Made by a program: the position numbers and the translations under genes. Below are positions 16,719 through 17,265 of a DNA stretch of 17,265 nucleotides, piece by piece. The stretch covers positions 1 to 17,265 of the forward strand of contig JAITKY010000031.1 of NCBI GenBank assembly GCA_031278135.1. Direction: 5' to 3'. The notes below the pieces were generated by a model. That model did no database searches. It saw only the letters and a program-made list of their open reading frames with translations, and was not told the origin of the DNA. The DNA is from Prevotellaceae bacterium. GTDB taxonomy: Bacteria; Bacteroidota; Bacteroidia; Bacteroidales; UBA932. Positions within the stretch are counted from its first letter, which is position 1, and the number at the start of each line of letters is the position of its first letter.

Positions 16719-17265
16719 TCCACAGATTCACACAGATGTTCACAGATTTAATTCATCTGTGTAAAATCTGTGTGAATCTGTGGATCATATCCTCTTTTAT
16801 CCACAGATGTACACAGATGTTCACAGATTTGATTCATCTGTGTAAAATCTGTGTAAATCTGTGGATCATATCCTCTTTTATCCACAGATTCACACAGATG
16901 TTCACAGATTTGATTCATCTGTGTAAAATCTGTGTGAATCTGTGGATCATATCCTCTTTTTATCCACAGATGTACACAGATGTTCACAGATTTGATTCAT
17001 CTGTGTAAATCTGTGTGAATCTGTGGATCATATCCTCTTTTATCCACAGATTTTCACAGATATTCACAGATTTTGATTCATCTGTGTAAATCTGTGTAAA
17101 TCTGTGGATCATATCCTCTTTTATCCACAGATTTACACAGATGTTCACAGATTTGATTCATCTGTGTAAATCTGTGTAAATCTGTGGATCATATCCTCTT
17201 TTATCCACAGATTTTCACAGATATTCACAGATTTGATTCATCTGTGTAAAACTGTGTAAATCTGT
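16719..17265. repeat. Tandem array of about 81-base hairpin units with DnaA-box motifs
   Basis: Seven units begin at 16719, 16800, 16881, 16963, 17043, 17124 and 17204; lengths are 81, 81, 82, 80, 81, 80, and the last is cut by the window end. Each has about 66 bases of imperfect palindrome (left arm from TCCACAGAT, right arm ending ATCTGTGGA) built from repeated CACAGAT / ATCTGTG words, then a nearly constant 15-base spacer ending CCTCTTTTA. Each unit is preceded by TTA, giving the perfect DnaA box TTATCCACA at 16716, 16797, 16878, 16960, 17040, 17121 and 17201. The unit length is near a multiple of three, so long ORFs appear on both strands, but they are only the repeat read through. Similar ACAGATT-rich palindromes occur between genes in Bacteroidetes as far as I recall; a tandem array of this order I do not recognise. 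Confidence 0.9.

Noticed and set aside
16661..17008. Long repetitive open frames on both strands over the array
   Set aside because: They are only the near-81-base repeat (27 codons) read through; both strands are open, composition is low-complexity, and the 82- and 80-base units break the frames.
16719..17265. CRISPR array
   Set aside because: The intervals between the repeated parts are nearly identical 15-base segments rather than unique spacers, and the repeated part is too long and palindromic throughout. No cas genes are nearby.
16716..17265. Chromosomal replication origin
   Set aside because: DnaA boxes are present, but no dnaA, dnaN, gidA or similar origin neighbours and no separate AT-rich unwinding element are seen; only a DnaA-titration idea is kept.

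Overview
The window reads as chromosomal DNA from a member of the Bacteroidetes, most likely Bacteroidales. The evidence is a PorW/SprE-type type IX secretion lipoprotein, a DUF4294 protein (a family I know essentially from this phylum), several upstream elements matching the Bacteroidetes promoter (TTTG, about 19-21 bases, TAnnTTTG), A-rich ribosome-binding regions, and GH106-like and GH172-like carbohydrate-active enzymes. I cannot name a genus. No rRNA, tRNA or CRISPR was seen.

Left part (1-12200, all + strand). The window opens inside the 3' end of an ISAzo13-family transposase whose frame is broken by a (TA)n microsatellite. A small, apparently frameshifted ORF then leads by a TAATG overlap into tgt (queuosine tRNA modification). 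Next come an exported GH106-like rhamnosidase, a 331-base spacer with an imperfect palindrome and a promoter, a GlmM/phosphomannomutase-family enzyme, an M3-like zinc metallopeptidase lipoprotein, and a PorW/SprE-like TPR lipoprotein split by a frameshift at an A8 run. Endonuclease III (nth) and a DUF2461 protein follow, joined by an ATGA overlap.

Right part (12330-16587, all - strand, convergent with the left part). Transcription runs from right to left: a NuoC/NuoD-like fused large subunit of the hydrogenase-4 / energy-converting-hydrogenase-related (Ehr) type that has lost the nickel-binding cysteines, then a mannose-1-phosphate guanylyltransferase, a GH172 (DUF2961) protein and a DUF4294 protein. 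The last three are tightly packed or overlapping. The Ehr-like gene has its own strong promoter and no partner subunits in view.

Far right (16681-17265, running off the window). A tandem array of about 81-base units, each a long imperfect hairpin and each opening with a perfect DnaA-box 9-mer (TTATCCACA). Unit variants alternate, and some arm changes are compensated on the other arm. This array is the least explained structure here.

Most of the window is ordinary housekeeping and carbohydrate metabolism. I see no clear new defence or biosynthetic system. The most interesting points are the hairpin/DnaA-box array, the cysteine-less orphan hydrogenase-like subunit, and three reading frames broken at short or simple-sequence tracts.
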